Assembly: GCF_014192395.1 (NCBI RefSeq)
Contig: NZ_JACHXW010000017.1
Span: 107,430 to 159,400, forward strand
DNA length: 51,971 nucleotides
Direction of reading: 5' to 3'
Origin: Paenibacillus endophyticus
GTDB taxonomy: Bacteria; Bacillota; Bacilli; Paenibacillales; Paenibacillaceae
This document shows positions 1-7,962 of the stretch, one piece after another. Under the pieces are notes generated by a model that saw only the letters and a list, made by a program, of their open reading frames with translations, was not told where the DNA came from and did no database searches. The translations under genes were made by a program, and so were the position numbers. Numbering within the stretch: position 1 is the stretch's first letter; every line of letters begins with the position of its first letter.

Positions 1-402
1 AACATCATGAACGATACGAAATTCAATGGTAAGAACATTACTTCTGGCGCATTTATCCAATCCGATGATGCATCGCAATCGATTTCTATCGGTTCTATTA
101 CTACATCTTCATTTAATGCGCTTGACAAGGATAGCTCACTTTCAGATGTTGAAACAGCAATTGAATCGGTTTCCACAGAGCGTGCTAAACTTGGAGCTGT
201 GCAAAACCGTCTAGAGTACACTTCGAACAACTTGGGTACGACTGTAGAGAACCTTACAGCAGCTGAGTCCCGTATCCGTGATACAGATATGGCGAAAGAG
301 ATGGTTAACCTTACGAAGAATAACATTCTTCTACAAGCTTCTCAATCGATGCTTGCTCAAGCTAACTCACAGCCGCAAGGCGTATTGTCCTTGCTGCAAT
401 AA
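1..402 (+). CDS. hag: Flagellin, C-terminal part (5' end outside window)
   Basis: The frame is open from the first base and encodes the last 133 residues of a flagellin. The final ~75 residues hold the conserved D0/D1 C-terminal helices: VQNRLEYTSNNL, ENLTAAESRIRDTDMAKEMV, and the end SQPQGVLSLLQ. These helices pack in the core of the filament and carry the secretion and FliS-binding region. The part before residue ~60 is less conserved and belongs to the outer domain, where Ser/Thr sites for glycans usually lie; it is Ser/Thr-rich here (SIGSITTSS). The ATG at position 7 is an internal Met, because the frame runs into the window edge. A strong terminator follows. Downstream FlaG, FliD and FliS confirm the filament context, and the maf and leg genes suggest the flagellin is glycosylated (inference). 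Confidence 0.95.
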   Translation, partial: NIMNDTKFNGKNITSGAFIQSDDASQSISIGSITTSSFNALDKDSSLSDVETAIESVSTERAKLGAVQNRLEYTSNNLGTTVENLTAAESRIRDTDMAKEMVNLTKNNILLQASQSMLAQANSQPQGVLSLLQ

Positions 403-418
403 AATTTTTAGAGATAAG

Positions 419-449
419 AGAGTCCTTAGATATTCTAAGGACTCTTTTT
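419..449 (+). terminator. Rho-independent terminator of flagellin gene
   Basis: An 11-bp perfect stem (AGAGTCCTTAG / CTAAGGACTCT, 419-429 and 435-445) with a 5-base loop is followed by a T-rich run. It separates the highly expressed flagellin transcript from flaG. Confidence 0.9.
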
Positions 450-500
450 ATATATTTCACGAAAATAATAATTTAATGAGTATATTTCTATTAATTGCGC

Positions 501-528
501 TAACAAAGACGCTAGATAAGTCCGATAT
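501..528 (+). promoter_or_regulatory. Candidate sigma-D (FliA) promoter for flaG-fliD-fliS-fliT
   Basis: TAAC at 501-504, a 16-base spacer, and TCCGATAT at 521-528 resemble the Bacillus sigma-D consensus TAAA-N15-GCCGATAT. The element lies between the flagellin terminator and flaG and would give a 5' leader of about 30 bases. The same CCGATAT core recurs before maf1, maf2, the ptmE-like gene and the response regulator at 45.6 kb. Confidence 0.65.
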
Positions 529-567
529 TATAATAAGAAGATAAATGAAATCAAGGTGGGGAAATTG

Positions 568-945
568 ATGATGAATATTTCATCTGCACACACCACGGCG
601 GGCTATTTGACAGATAAGAAAATGAGTAGCGGACCTGAGAAGGAAGCCGCAGTAGTCAATGCAGTACCCAATAATGGACGGTTATCAGTAAACGAACAGA
701 AAATTTCGGCTTTAAATGGTGAGGATTCGCATCTAAAGAGAAGTATGAAACTTCTAATAGAAGCTGTTCAAGGACCGGACAGGACTATTGAACGATCTGT
801 ACATGAAGCAACGAATCACATTGTATACAAGGTGAAGGATAAGGAAAGTGGGGAGGTCATTCGCGAAATTCCTGAAGAGAAGCTGCTCGATGCGGCTGCA
901 CTACTTATGGAACTGACAGGCATCCTCATTGATGAGAGGGTTTAA
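568..945 (+). CDS. flaG: Flagellar protein FlaG
   Basis: 125-residue protein. The C-terminal half is the FlaG domain: a short strand pattern (NHIVYKVKDKESGEVIREIP) then a helix (EEKLLDAAALLMELTGILID), the usual end of the YvyC/FlaG family. The N-terminal ~60 residues are polar and probably disordered. FlaG is linked to control of filament length, and in Gram-positive bacteria it sits just before fliD. The ATG at 568 was chosen because AAGGTGGGG (553-561) lies 6 bases upstream; an in-frame GTG at 556 overlaps that ribosome binding site, and an ATG at 571 is also possible. fliD follows after 18 bases, so the two are probably cotranscribed. Confidence 0.9.
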   Translation: MMNISSAHTTAGYLTDKKMSSGPEKEAAVVNAVPNNGRLSVNEQKISALNGEDSHLKRSMKLLIEAVQGPDRTIERSVHEATNHIVYKVKDKESGEVIREIPEEKLLDAAALLMELTGILIDERV

Positions 946-963
946 TAAGGGAGGAAATGACAG

Positions 964-2439
964 ATGCGACTTTCAGGTTTAGCTTCTGGGCTAGATATTG
1001 ACGCAATGGTTAAAGAGTTGATGAAAGCCAAGAGAAGCACGTATGATAACATGATCAAGAATCGAACAAAGGTCGAGTGGCAGCAAGAGGACTATCGTTC
1101 GATTAGTACGAAAATTGTTGATTTTCGGAACAACAAGCTTAGTTCCTTTAATTTGTCGAGTGCAATGAGCGCTAAAACTTCTGAGATTAGTGGTGATACT
1201 GCTGCATTAACGGTCAATTCTACGTCTCCAACAGCATTGGGTTCTCTGGACATTCTTGTAGATGAGGTGGCTACGGCTGCAAATACCGTGTTTAAATTTA
1301 ATAAAGGTACAACGAGCACTGGACAGGAAAAAACATTAAGTGAGTTGGGCTTTAATATCACCGGAGGCGATGCTGTCATCGAGATCAATAATGTATTGAT
1401 TACAGCTAAAGGGACTGATACTCTCAGTACGCTTGCAAAACAAATTAATGCGGTTAGCGGCACTGCTAAAGCGACGGCTCTGTATGATCCCGCTTCAGGT
1501 TCATTTTCAATAACGGCAACTAAGACGGGTTCTACGACAGACGACGGTAATGGATCAACTACTAATGGGCTAGCTGTAACCGGTTTTGCTTCAACGGATG
1601 TAACGGAAACATATAAGGATGGCAAAAATGCGAGGGTCCAAATTAACGGAATTGAATATATCCAGGCGAACAATCGCTTTTCTGTAGGCGGTATCGACTT
1701 TACTGTCAAAGGAAAGACGGCTTCAGGTAGTTCAACTGCTATTACAACGACACAGGATACGAATAAAACGATTGAAACGATCAAATCATTTGTCACGGAA
1801 TATAACAGTTTGATGAACGCGGTCAACTCGGAGCTGTCAGAGGCGAGAAACCGCAGCTTCGCTCCATTAACGAGTGAAGAGAAGAAAGAATTGACGGACA
1901 AGGAGATTGAACAATGGGAAACAAAAGCAAGGAGCGGCACACTTCGTAATGATAGTACGCTTTCCCAACTCGTTTCTGATTTGAGAACAACGGTCACATC
2001 GCTTATAGGTGGAATTGTGGATGGAGACGGCAAGAAGCTTTCAATTGGAATCACTACAGGAGGTTATACCGAGAAAGGTAAACTCGTGTTAGATGAAGCC
2101 AAGCTCAGAACCGCACTCGAATCTAGTCCCGCTGATGTATCTGCTTTATTTACCGGCACTACGGGTGTGTTTAGCAAGATGTCAAAATCATCTATGACAG
2201 CGTTAAACAGTCTCTCTAAAAAAGCAGGCACTTCGCTTGTGAGCACGGATTTGAACTCAAGCTTTATGGAGAATTCGGCACTGAGTACTCAAATCAAAAG
2301 TATGAAATCTAGAGAGAGCAGCCTTCTTACCCGTCTCGATCGGATGGAGGACCAATATTATAAGCAATTCAGCGCGATGGAATCGGCTATTAATAAATTT
2401 AATAGCCAATCCTCAACCTTGGGTAGCTTTTATTCGTAG
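964..2439 (+). CDS. fliD: Flagellar filament capping protein FliD (HAP2)
   Basis: 491 residues, the usual size. FliD forms the cap at the filament tip under which exported flagellin folds. The N-terminal FliD_N domain (about 1-100) begins MRLSGLASGLDIDAMVKELM, the typical opening. The middle has a flagellin-IN-type stretch (about 115-170), and the FliD_C domain runs from about 225 to the end. The last ~60 residues are a helical coiled coil (KSMKSRESSLLTRLDRMEDQ) of the core-forming kind. AGGGAGG starts 15 bases upstream of the ATG. The middle is rich in Thr, Ser and Gly and is expected to be surface exposed. The 320-residue reading frame antisense to it is a shadow. Confidence 0.97.
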   Translation: MRLSGLASGLDIDAMVKELMKAKRSTYDNMIKNRTKVEWQQEDYRSISTKIVDFRNNKLSSFNLSSAMSAKTSEISGDTAALTVNSTSPTALGSLDILVDEVATAANTVFKFNKGTTSTGQEKTLSELGFNITGGDAVIEINNVLITAKGTDTLSTLAKQINAVSGTAKATALYDPASGSFSITATKTGSTTDDGNGSTTNGLAVTGFASTDVTETYKDGKNARVQINGIEYIQANNRFSVGGIDFTVKGKTASGSSTAITTTQDTNKTIETIKSFVTEYNSLMNAVNSELSEARNRSFAPLTSEEKKELTDKEIEQWETKARSGTLRNDSTLSQLVSDLRTTVTSLIGGIVDGDGKKLSIGITTGGYTEKGKLVLDEAKLRTALESSPADVSALFTGTTGVFSKMSKSSMTALNSLSKKAGTSLVSTDLNSSFMENSALSTQIKSMKSRESSLLTRLDRMEDQYYKQFSAMESAINKFNSQSSTLGSFYS

Positions 2440-2457
2440 TTAAAGGAGTGAAAAGCT

Positions 2458-2850
2458 TTGCTTAATTCGCCATACAAAGTATATCAACAGTCTTCTGTTC
2501 AAACAGCGGCACCAGGTCAGCTTATTATTATGCTGTATGAAGGAGCAATAAGATTTACTAAAACGGCCATAGAAGGAATTGAAAAACGCAACTTAGAAAT
2601 GGCAAATACGTACTTGATGAAATCACAGGCGATTATCAATGAACTGATTGCTTCGCTCGACCATGAATATGAGATATCAAAAGACTTGGCTCGTATTTAT
2701 GAATACATGCTAAATTTACTCATTCAATCGAATTTCAAAAAAGATGCAAGAATGGCAAGCGAAGTGCTTGGACATCTGATGGAGCTTCGTGATGCGTGGA
2801 AGCAGGCCATAAAAAGCGCGCCAGGAAATGTTCAATCGGGGACAGTTTAA
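2458..2850 (+). CDS. fliS: Flagellar export chaperone FliS (TTG start)
   Basis: 130-residue, all-helical FliS. It holds cytoplasmic flagellin unfolded by binding its C-terminal D0 helix and keeps it from polymerising before export. Family marks are the start NSPYKVYQQSSVQTAAPGQL, then LIIMLYEGAIRF, and the later YEYMLNLLIQSN and HLMELRDAW segments. The start is TTG at 2458, set by AAAGGAGTG ending about 8 bases upstream; no in-frame ATG gives the conserved N-terminus. It follows fliD by 18 bases and the FliT-like gene starts right after its stop, giving the usual fliD-fliS-fliT operon. Confidence 0.96.
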   Translation: MLNSPYKVYQQSSVQTAAPGQLIIMLYEGAIRFTKTAIEGIEKRNLEMANTYLMKSQAIINELIASLDHEYEISKDLARIYEYMLNLLIQSNFKKDARMASEVLGHLMELRDAWKQAIKSAPGNVQSGTV

Positions 2851-2851
2851 A

Positions 2852-3178
2852 GTGAGTGGTACATTAATTGAATTGTATGAAACCACTTTGGAACTGTCGG
2901 AGCGCTTGGAGGATACGAGCATGGAAGAATGGATGGATCTCATTCAGTTGAGAGATGAGGTTATCCCAGTCCTACAGCGTCGACCTAAATTAGAGGAAGA
3001 CGAGAAGCGGATGCTGCGGAAAATCGTGGGGTATGATGAGGTTATGGTTGCTCGGATGAATGAGTTAAAACAAGAAGCGGCAGCAATGATTATTAAGGTC
3101 AATAAGACACGCATACAAAAGAATAGCTATGATTCAAATTCACCATCTGAAAGCTACTTCATTGATCAAAAAAAATAA
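2852..3178 (+). CDS. fliT: FliT-like flagellar chaperone (small helical protein)
   Basis: About 108 residues, predicted mostly helical and highly charged (TLIELYETTLELSERLED, then RDEVIPVLQRRPKLEEDEKR). It sits in the fliT position after fliS, where Bacillus has the FliD export chaperone. FliT sequences diverge strongly, so the call rests on size, helical pattern and gene order. The start is uncertain: GTG at 2852 lies one base after the fliS stop, with a weak GGGGA upstream, while an in-frame ATG at 2828 would overlap fliS by 23 bases and add 8 residues. The C-terminal ~20 residues (NSYDSNSPSESYFIDQ) are polar and probably loose. A terminator follows. Confidence 0.75.
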   Translation: MSGTLIELYETTLELSERLEDTSMEEWMDLIQLRDEVIPVLQRRPKLEEDEKRMLRKIVGYDEVMVARMNELKQEAAAMIIKVNKTRIQKNSYDSNSPSESYFIDQKK

Positions 3179-3210
3179 TTGTTTTTAATTAAAAAATGAA
3201 ATGTTATACA

Positions 3211-3250
3211 TGAACCGCTAGAGATGTGATCTGGCGGTTCATATTATTTT
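3211..3250 (+). terminator. Terminator after the fliT-like gene
   Basis: Stem TGAACCGCTAG / CTGGCGGTTCA (3211-3221, 3231-3241; one G-T wobble) with a 9-base loop, followed by an AT-rich stretch with TTTT. It closes the flaG-fliT operon just before the maf1 promoter. Confidence 0.8.
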
Positions 3251-3271
3251 AAGTCAAGGAAAATCCGATAT
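3245..3271 (+). promoter_or_regulatory. Candidate sigma-D promoter for maf1
   Basis: TATT (3245-3248), a 15-base spacer, and TCCGATAT (3264-3271), ending 27 bases before the maf1 start. The -10 matches the sigma-D core CCGATAT. The -35 deviates from TAAA, but the maf2 and ptmE-like sites have the same TATT at the same distance. Confidence 0.6.
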
Positions 3272-3298
3272 AATAAATAGGAGCTGGGGGGATACAAA

Positions 3299-5572
3299 AT
3301 GGAAAGTCGGCAATATGTAGAAGAAACCATCGAAGAGATTAAACTTTTTTTGCCTCGGCTCACCCATGCATCTGAAGCAGTCATCGAAGTGTTATATGAA
3401 CCGATGACGGAACAGACATGGCAGCAATTCGGAGATCTAGTAGAAGGCTTGGATGACCTGTTTAAAGCACTAACCTCAATTGCTAAAGAGATCGAAGAAT
3501 TGGACGGCTTTGATGTTCCGAAAGCATCCATAAATGTCGTGTTAAGTCAATTACCTGAAAAATTTCAAGCAATGAATGCAAGTATGGATGATGAAGATTT
3601 TATTACAGCGAGTGACTACATCAAGTATGAGTTAACGCCACTTATTCAACAGCTTGCGATTGAGCTAGGTGATACTAAGGGGATAGCCGCTCAACGTTAT
3701 GCTGCCAACATGACTTTTTTACAGCAAAAATACCCAAAGCTGTATATGCAATTAAGTAAAGTCGTTACAGATAAAAACCATTATCAACAGGCATTTGCCC
3801 GAAACGGCTTGCCTAATCTATGCATGGTTACAGATCGAGAAGCACCCATTTATTTATACAGCCAATATGATCCGGCCTTTGGGACTGAACGTTGGGCGAA
3901 ATCACTTGCAGAAAAAGTTGAACATAAATCAGAAATCATCATGTTTGGTTTAGGATTAGGGTATCATGCGCGAAGTTACGCGAAGTTATATCCGACCCAG
4001 AAGCTTTCTATTTATGAGCCGGATGAACAAATATTGCTGGCTGCTATGAGCATCATTGATCTCAAGGATTTGTTCGATCAGCTGAATATAACGGATTTTG
4101 TAGTAGGGCCAGATAAAGCAGGTAGGGATAAACTGTTTTTCAGGTTTCTAAAATTTATGAAGGGTGATCCGGAAATCATTTCTATTCCCATCTATGATCG
4201 TATAAAAAGCGTGAATATAACAGAGTTTTCTAAGGACGCCAAAACAGCCATATTAAATTATGACAGCACCGTTCGTATGTATGAGAAATATGGTATGGAG
4301 TGGGCAACAAATAGTATGTATAACCTAGGGAAAACGTTAACTACTCCCTCCATCCTTCATCTAAAGAATAAGTTAGAGGGAATGACGGCCGTTATTGCAG
4401 GAGCGGGACCTTCTTTAGAAGCTGACATCGAGTGTCTGCGGAAGCTCAAGGACCATGCGTTCATTATTGCGGCAGGTTCAACGATCCAATCGCTGCTTCA
4501 TTTTGGAATTGAGCCGCATTTAATTGTTTCGATGGATGGATCCGAGGCGAATTACAATGCGTTTAAGGGTTTGGATATTCAGCATATTCCATTACTGTTT
4601 ACACCTATGCTCAAGTATCGTATTCTTGATGAAAAAAATGAAAACCTGTGCCATGTCCATTTTATCAATGACTCGCCTACTATACATTTTATGGGACTGC
4701 AAGAGCCGGATCCTATTTTTAATTCGAACCATTCCGTGACAGGTACAGCTATACAAGCAGCCGTGTATTTGGGTTGCAAAGAGATTGTGTTCACAGGACA
4801 GGACTTATCTTATCCGAGTGAAAATACATATTCTCCAGGCGCCCGGCATATGTCGAAGCAGAGAAATGAGATAATCATTAATTCCATTAAAGCTATGGGT
4901 GTAACCGTAGAGAATGTACAAGGAACACAGAATCGAACCAGCCACGCCATGAGTTTAACCCTATTGGATATTGAGGGTATGACTTTGAAGCATGCTTCAG
5001 ATGCTCGTTTTATCAATACTACCCAAATGGGCGCTAAGATCAAGCATACAGAATGGAGCACGATGGAGGAAGTCTTATTGCGACTCCAAGGAAATATTCT
5101 TGAGAGTACGTTTTTCATTAAAGAGCTGCAACAGGCGAAGGGCTATGAAGAAAATCGTGTAAATAAAATCCGTACTCAAATCGCACAGCTGCCAAACGAA
5201 ATGCTGTTGAATGAAAAACGTTTAAAACGTATTGATGACACCATAGGGAAGCTATCCGAGCTAAGCAGGACAAACCAGAAAAAATGCTATGAGATGTTTA
5301 ACTTAATTGATACGGAATGGAAAGCAATCATACACAGCAGCCCATTCAAGGCTTTCTATTTTATGATATTCAAAAATGATCTGAACCGATTTGAGCGTGA
5401 CCTGCCAGAGCTGGCGACTGAACTAAATTTAGTTATAAAATCAAAGTTGATTCAAGATATCATGCAGCCACTGATTCAAAAGCTAATTAGCCACTCTCCA
5501 CAATTGTTTGAAGTGGTTAAAGAAGCTAAGCGCAGAGTAGAAGAGAGTATCAATAGCAGTCAGCAAGTATAG
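3299..5572 (+). CDS. Motility-associated glycosyltransferase, Maf family (first copy)
   Basis: 757-residue member of the Maf/DUF115 family, whose members attach nonulosonic acids (pseudaminic or legionaminic acid) to Ser/Thr of flagellin in the cytoplasm. The N-terminal ~130 residues are family-specific and helical. The central MptE-like/DUF115 core spans about 360-520. It shows the nucleotide-binding-like loop AVIAGAGPSLEAD (about 364), EPHLIVSMDGSE (about 405), HSVTGTAIQAA and GQDLSY (about 500). The C-terminal ~200 residues are helical. AGGAGCTGGGGGG precedes the ATG. A paralogue of near-equal length (751 residues) follows at once. Donor and acceptor are inferred from context: the leg genes lie downstream and flagellin upstream. 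Confidence 0.88.
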   Translation: MESRQYVEETIEEIKLFLPRLTHASEAVIEVLYEPMTEQTWQQFGDLVEGLDDLFKALTSIAKEIEELDGFDVPKASINVVLSQLPEKFQAMNASMDDEDFITASDYIKYELTPLIQQLAIELGDTKGIAAQRYAANMTFLQQKYPKLYMQLSKVVTDKNHYQQAFARNGLPNLCMVTDREAPIYLYSQYDPAFGTERWAKSLAEKVEHKSEIIMFGLGLGYHARSYAKLYPTQKLSIYEPDEQILLAAMSIIDLKDLFDQLNITDFVVGPDKAGRDKLFFRFLKFMKGDPEIISIPIYDRIKSVNITEFSKDAKTAILNYDSTVRMYEKYGMEWATNSMYNLGKTLTTPSILHLKNKLEGMTAVIAGAGPSLEADIECLRKLKDHAFIIAAGSTIQSLLHFGIEPHLIVSMDGSEANYNAFKGLDIQHIPLLFTPMLKYRILDEKNENLCHVHFINDSPTIHFMGLQEPDPIFNSNHSVTGTAIQAAVYLGCKEIVFTGQDLSYPSENTYSPGARHMSKQRNEIIINSIKAMGVTVENVQGTQNRTSHAMSLTLLDIEGMTLKHASDARFINTTQMGAKIKHTEWSTMEEVLLRLQGNILESTFFIKELQQAKGYEENRVNKIRTQIAQLPNEMLLNEKRLKRIDDTIGKLSELSRTNQKKCYEMFNLIDTEWKAIIHSSPFKAFYFMIFKNDLNRFERDLPELATELNLVIKSKLIQDIMQPLIQKLISHSPQLFEVVKEAKRRVEESINSSQQV

Positions 5573-5587
5573 AGGTAAAGGTTTATG

Positions 5588-5622
5588 AAGCCGTCAGGGA
5601 TATTATTTCCTGACGGTTTTTA
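5588..5622 (+). terminator. Terminator after maf1
   Basis: Stem CCGTCAGG / CCTGACGG (5591-5598, 5609-5616), extended inward by G-T and A-T pairs, then TTTTTATT. The maf2 promoter motif begins inside its T-run. Confidence 0.85.
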
Positions 5623-5623
5623 T

Positions 5624-5650
5624 TATTATATTTTTCTATAAAACCGATAT
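5624..5650 (+). promoter_or_regulatory. Candidate sigma-D promoter for maf2-leg operon
   Basis: TATT (5624-5627), N15, ACCGATAT (5643-5650). The -10 and flank (ACCGATATATAG) are identical to those of the ptmE-like promoter at 12671. It lies 29 bases before the maf2 ATG and directly after the maf1 terminator. Confidence 0.6.
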
Positions 5651-5679
5651 ATAGGGTAGAATGACAGGAGGCTCGACGA

Positions 5680-7935
5680 ATGACTAACACTCCATATCCA
5701 ATAAACGAAATAATTGAGGATATTAGATTTTTTTTACCTAAACTTATTGAGGCTTGCTTAGTAGTTGAGGACATGCTTCACGCCCCCATGACGGAGCAAT
5801 CGTGGCTTCAGTTCGGCGACATGGTCGAGGGAATGGATGATCTCTATAAAACACTGAATGACATTCAAGTAGAGCTAGCTGAAAAAGCAAGCTATCATCC
5901 TATGCATGACAGTGTCATTCGTGCTCTTGCCAGCATCAAGGCTAAGTTTGGAGCAATGAACCTGAGCATGGACCAAGATGATTACATGGGTGCCAGTGAA
6001 TGTATTCGATTTGAATTAATCCCCACATTTCAGCAGCTTGCTGTTGAGTTTGGAGATGTAAAGAGTAAGCGGGAACAATTTTTTGCTGCCAATATGCAAT
6101 ATTTAAAGAACAGCTACCACAAGGTATATTCGCAGATCCATATACAGTTGATCGATCATCGTCATTACCATGTTGCATACGCTAGAAATGGAATGCCTAC
6201 ACTGAGCATATCCGTGGCTAATGGTAAGCCATTGCAGGTATACAGTCAATTTAATCCGGTGAACGAGGCAAAATCCTGGATTAATAAAATGGCGGGTACC
6301 GCACGAGTGAAGTCGAAGGTTTTGATGTATGGTTTCGGATATGGATACCATGCTAAGGAGTATGCGGCAGTCTACTCCGAGCACAGTCTATTTCTTTATG
6401 AGCCCGACATACAGGTGCTCCTCGCGGCAATGAGCGTAATGGACATAGAAAGCTTATTTGAGAGCTTGAATATAATCGGATTTGCCGTCGGTACTTCGAA
6501 GGATGTTGTAGATGATATGCTGAAGCGCTTTAACCAATACAGCAGTGATAGTCCTAATATTGTTGTTCTTCCCGTATATCGTAAGATCAAAGCTGAAGAG
6601 TTGAAAGTGATTTATAGCTATGCAGAAAAAGCGATTATGGATCATAATAATGGTATTTATAATTTTAAGAAATTTGGTGTCGAATGGACTAGAAATAGCA
6701 TGTATAATCTCAGATCGCTTCTTGCTGCTCCATCAATTGAGGGGATGAAAAATAAGATGGACGGGGTGACCGCTGTTATCGTCGGAGCAGGTCCGTCTCT
6801 GGAAGTAGATATTGATTACTTGCGAAAGCTAAAGGAGCATGCATTCATTATTGCTGCGGGTACATCGATCCAAACCTTGCTACATTATGGGATAGAGCCG
6901 CATCTGATTGTTTCCATTGATGGGTCAGAGGGGAATTATAAAGCTTTCCAGCCGCTTGAGGTCAATCATATTCCGCTGTTGTTTGCAGCGATGATTAATT
7001 ATCGAATCATCGAACATCGGGTGAACCGCTTGCTTCATGTGCATCTTAAGAGTGATTCGACAATTGAGCATTTTATGGGAGTTCAAGCAATGGAAAACGC
7101 GGTATTCAAAACAACACATTCCGTGACAGGGACTGCCGTCCAAGCGGCCATTTATATGGGCTGTAAGGATATTGTATTTGCAGGACAGGATCTATCGTAT
7201 TCAGGTACGCAGGTGTATGCAAGTGGAGCAAAGCACTTATCTGCAGAACAAAATGAAACGAGAATTAGGGAAGCAACACTCACAGTAGAAAATGTACAGG
7301 GAGCAATAAATCGGACGAACAACGGAATGAAAGCCATGCTGTACAACTTAGAGGAGCTTCTGTCGCAATATCCTGAAATCCGGTTTGTTAATACGACACA
7401 CTTGGGTGCGAAAATCAAGCATACAAGCTGGGAGCCAATGATCGAAGTTTTACAACAGCTGAATAATAGGGTTATACATGAGGATTTCCTGATCAAGGAA
7501 ATGGTTGGTCTACAAAGCTATAGTAAAAAGCAGGCTATGGAAATTTACGAAGGTATCGCTCAATTACCCGAACAAATGAAGGTATGTGAGAGTCAATGCA
7601 GAGAAATTGTTAGCCAAATTGGGCTTCTCACAGGGCTATGTAGAACGAATGCAAAGAAATGTTTGTCCACGATCAGGGAAATTGATAGACATTGGGAAAT
7701 TGTCACTTCCAGCAATCCATTTAAAGGATTGTACATGAGGGCGTGTAGAGGTGAATTAAAACAATTTGAAGGTGAATTGTCGAAGCTGAATGCGGCTACA
7801 ACGCTGCGGGATCAAGTTATCTTTTATCGCAATCATATGGAGCCTCTTATAAAAACGATGATCGATAGAAGTGCGGAGTTGATGGATATCGTTAAGGAAT
7901 CGAAGCAAAGAATAGAAACGGTTATAAACAATTGA
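5680..7935 (+). CDS. Motility-associated glycosyltransferase, Maf family (second copy)
   Basis: 751-residue paralogue of the preceding gene, collinear along its whole length. Shared blocks include MTEQSWLQFGDMVEGMDDLYK near residue 35, the loop AVIVGAGPSLEVD (about 367), EPHLIVSIDGSEGNY, HSVTGTAVQAA, GQDLSY (about 502) and GAKIKHTSWEPM. The two copies differ most in the N-terminal ~25 residues and the C-terminal helices. It is expected to transfer an activated nonulosonic acid to flagellin; whether the copies use different sites or donors cannot be read from sequence. AGGAGG lies 9 bases before the ATG. legB starts 27 bases after its stop with no terminator between, so this copy is tied to the sugar pathway genes while maf1 stands alone. 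Confidence 0.88.
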   Translation: MTNTPYPINEIIEDIRFFLPKLIEACLVVEDMLHAPMTEQSWLQFGDMVEGMDDLYKTLNDIQVELAEKASYHPMHDSVIRALASIKAKFGAMNLSMDQDDYMGASECIRFELIPTFQQLAVEFGDVKSKREQFFAANMQYLKNSYHKVYSQIHIQLIDHRHYHVAYARNGMPTLSISVANGKPLQVYSQFNPVNEAKSWINKMAGTARVKSKVLMYGFGYGYHAKEYAAVYSEHSLFLYEPDIQVLLAAMSVMDIESLFESLNIIGFAVGTSKDVVDDMLKRFNQYSSDSPNIVVLPVYRKIKAEELKVIYSYAEKAIMDHNNGIYNFKKFGVEWTRNSMYNLRSLLAAPSIEGMKNKMDGVTAVIVGAGPSLEVDIDYLRKLKEHAFIIAAGTSIQTLLHYGIEPHLIVSIDGSEGNYKAFQPLEVNHIPLLFAAMINYRIIEHRVNRLLHVHLKSDSTIEHFMGVQAMENAVFKTTHSVTGTAVQAAIYMGCKDIVFAGQDLSYSGTQVYASGAKHLSAEQNETRIREATLTVENVQGAINRTNNGMKAMLYNLEELLSQYPEIRFVNTTHLGAKIKHTSWEPMIEVLQQLNNRVIHEDFLIKEMVGLQSYSKKQAMEIYEGIAQLPEQMKVCESQCREIVSQIGLLTGLCRTNAKKCLSTIREIDRHWEIVTSSNPFKGLYMRACRGELKQFEGELSKLNAATTLRDQVIFYRNHMEPLIKTMIDRSAELMDIVKESKQRIETVINN

Positions 7936-7962
7936 GATAACAAGACAGATAAGGAGTAAACT

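Noticed and set aside
1092..2054. 320-residue open frame antisense to fliD
   Set aside because: Lies wholly inside fliD, no ribosome binding site, composition that of a shadow frame.
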